Made by a program: the position numbers and the translations under genes
Shown: piece by piece, positions 63,834 to 64,000 of the stretch
Layout of the letters: every line of letters begins with the position of its first letter
Position numbering within the stretch: the stretch's first letter is position 1
Source: Nepenthes gracilis
Lineage: Eukaryota > Streptophyta > Magnoliopsida > Caryophyllales > Nepenthaceae
Assembly: GCA_033239525.1 (NCBI GenBank)
Contig: BSYO01000006.1
Location: forward strand, 13,531,319-13,595,318
DNA: 64,000 nucleotides
Reading direction: 5' to 3'
The notes under the pieces: model-generated
What the model was told of the DNA's origin: nothing
Databases searched by the model: none
The model's input: only the letters and a program-made list of their open reading frames with translations

Positions 63834-64000
63834 TTTTTTTGGTAAGTAATTAATTGTATTAAATTTTTAAAAACATGTACAAAAAATTATATTCATAACC
63901 AAGTGTTTTACCGACTTAGAGATGGAACATAAAACAGGGGAGACCCCTAATCCAATGACAACAGTCATTAAAAAAAATTACAATAATGTTTGATTATTGT
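63834..64000 (-). mobile_element. LINE 3' end running off the window
   Basis: T-run 63834-63840, GGTAAGTAATTAATTGTATT, then the hairpin arms around CCAAGTG-TTTTACCG-ACTTAG (about 63899-63920). It shares the TTAATTACTTACC tail subtype with the LINE at 16224-19010. The remainder of the element is beyond 64000. Confidence 0.75.

Noticed and set aside
1..64000. Any host protein-coding gene with introns
   Set aside because: All recognisable coding similarity is LINE ORF1 or ORF2. The remaining sequence is accounted for by LINE 3' regions, repeats and one SINE. A small or fast-evolving gene cannot be excluded without a database search.

Overview
The window looks like a stretch of plant (angiosperm) nuclear DNA made almost entirely of nested LINE (non-LTR) retrotransposons. 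I found no host gene, rRNA, functional tRNA, CRISPR array or bacterial-type operon. The plant assignment rests on the LINE type: ORF1 fragments carry the DUF4283-like domain of plant L1-clade elements, and ORF2 fragments carry an endonuclease/exonuclease/phosphatase (EEP) domain, a reverse transcriptase (RT) domain and a C-terminal zf-RVT region. I cannot name the species. Every coding copy is broken by frameshifts or stops; the longest clean reading frame is a 314-residue ORF1 C-terminal half at 55724-56668.

One LINE consortium explains most of the sequence. (i) Autonomous copies are about 8.4 kb: 145-8585 (minus, intact 15-bp target-site duplications, TSDs) and 32153-41840 (plus, with a 1.5-kb internal duplication in ORF2). 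(ii) RT-less copies keep only ORF1 and are about 3.4-3.6 kb: 28303-31916, 43717-47348 and 25256-42072 once nested insertions are removed. (iii) Copies without a recognisable ORF are about 2.1-2.3 kb: 10265-12492, 50795-53099 and about 58967-61077. (iv) Short 5'-truncated copies go down to 13 bp. (v) One tRNA-derived SINE (62501-62703) ends in the same TTACTTAC(A)n tail. Nearly all LINE copies share a 3' end made of a CTCGGGG(C/T)ATGCC box, a stem-loop whose stem changes in a compensatory way between copies, and an ACTTACTTACC(A)n tail. The RT-less and ORF-less copies share a 5' hairpin (AGAGAGAAGC..GCTTCTCTCT) and a GC box. The autonomous copies have a different 5' end.

Layout. 1-8708: full autonomous LINE (minus) inside an older fragment. 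8755-14549: divergent ORF2 fragment, an ORF1-only element (plus) split by an ORF-less element, and an ORF1 fragment of the autonomous type. 14550-23330: minus autonomous-type LINE split by a second-subfamily LINE with a 3' minisatellite. 23331-42440: a nest, oldest element outside, holding an ORF1-only element that holds another ORF1-only element, a 33-bp insertion and the 9.7-kb LINE. 42449-48379: an ORF1-type element split by an ORF1-only element. 48380-53726: an ORF1 fragment split by a 611-bp copy and by a minus element that itself contains a 13-bp insertion and an ORF-less element. 53801-63645: one ORF2 in four pieces, split by three LINE insertions; the last of these carries a 79-bp insertion with an inverted copy of its own flank, an ORF-less element and the SINE. 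63647-64000: another ORF2 fragment and a minus LINE tail running off the edge.

How the parts may work together (inference): the autonomous ORF2 protein would recognise the shared 3' hairpin/tail and mobilise the ORF1-only, ORF-less and SINE RNAs. T/G-rich 3' regions produce many meaningless open frames and are annotated as non-coding.
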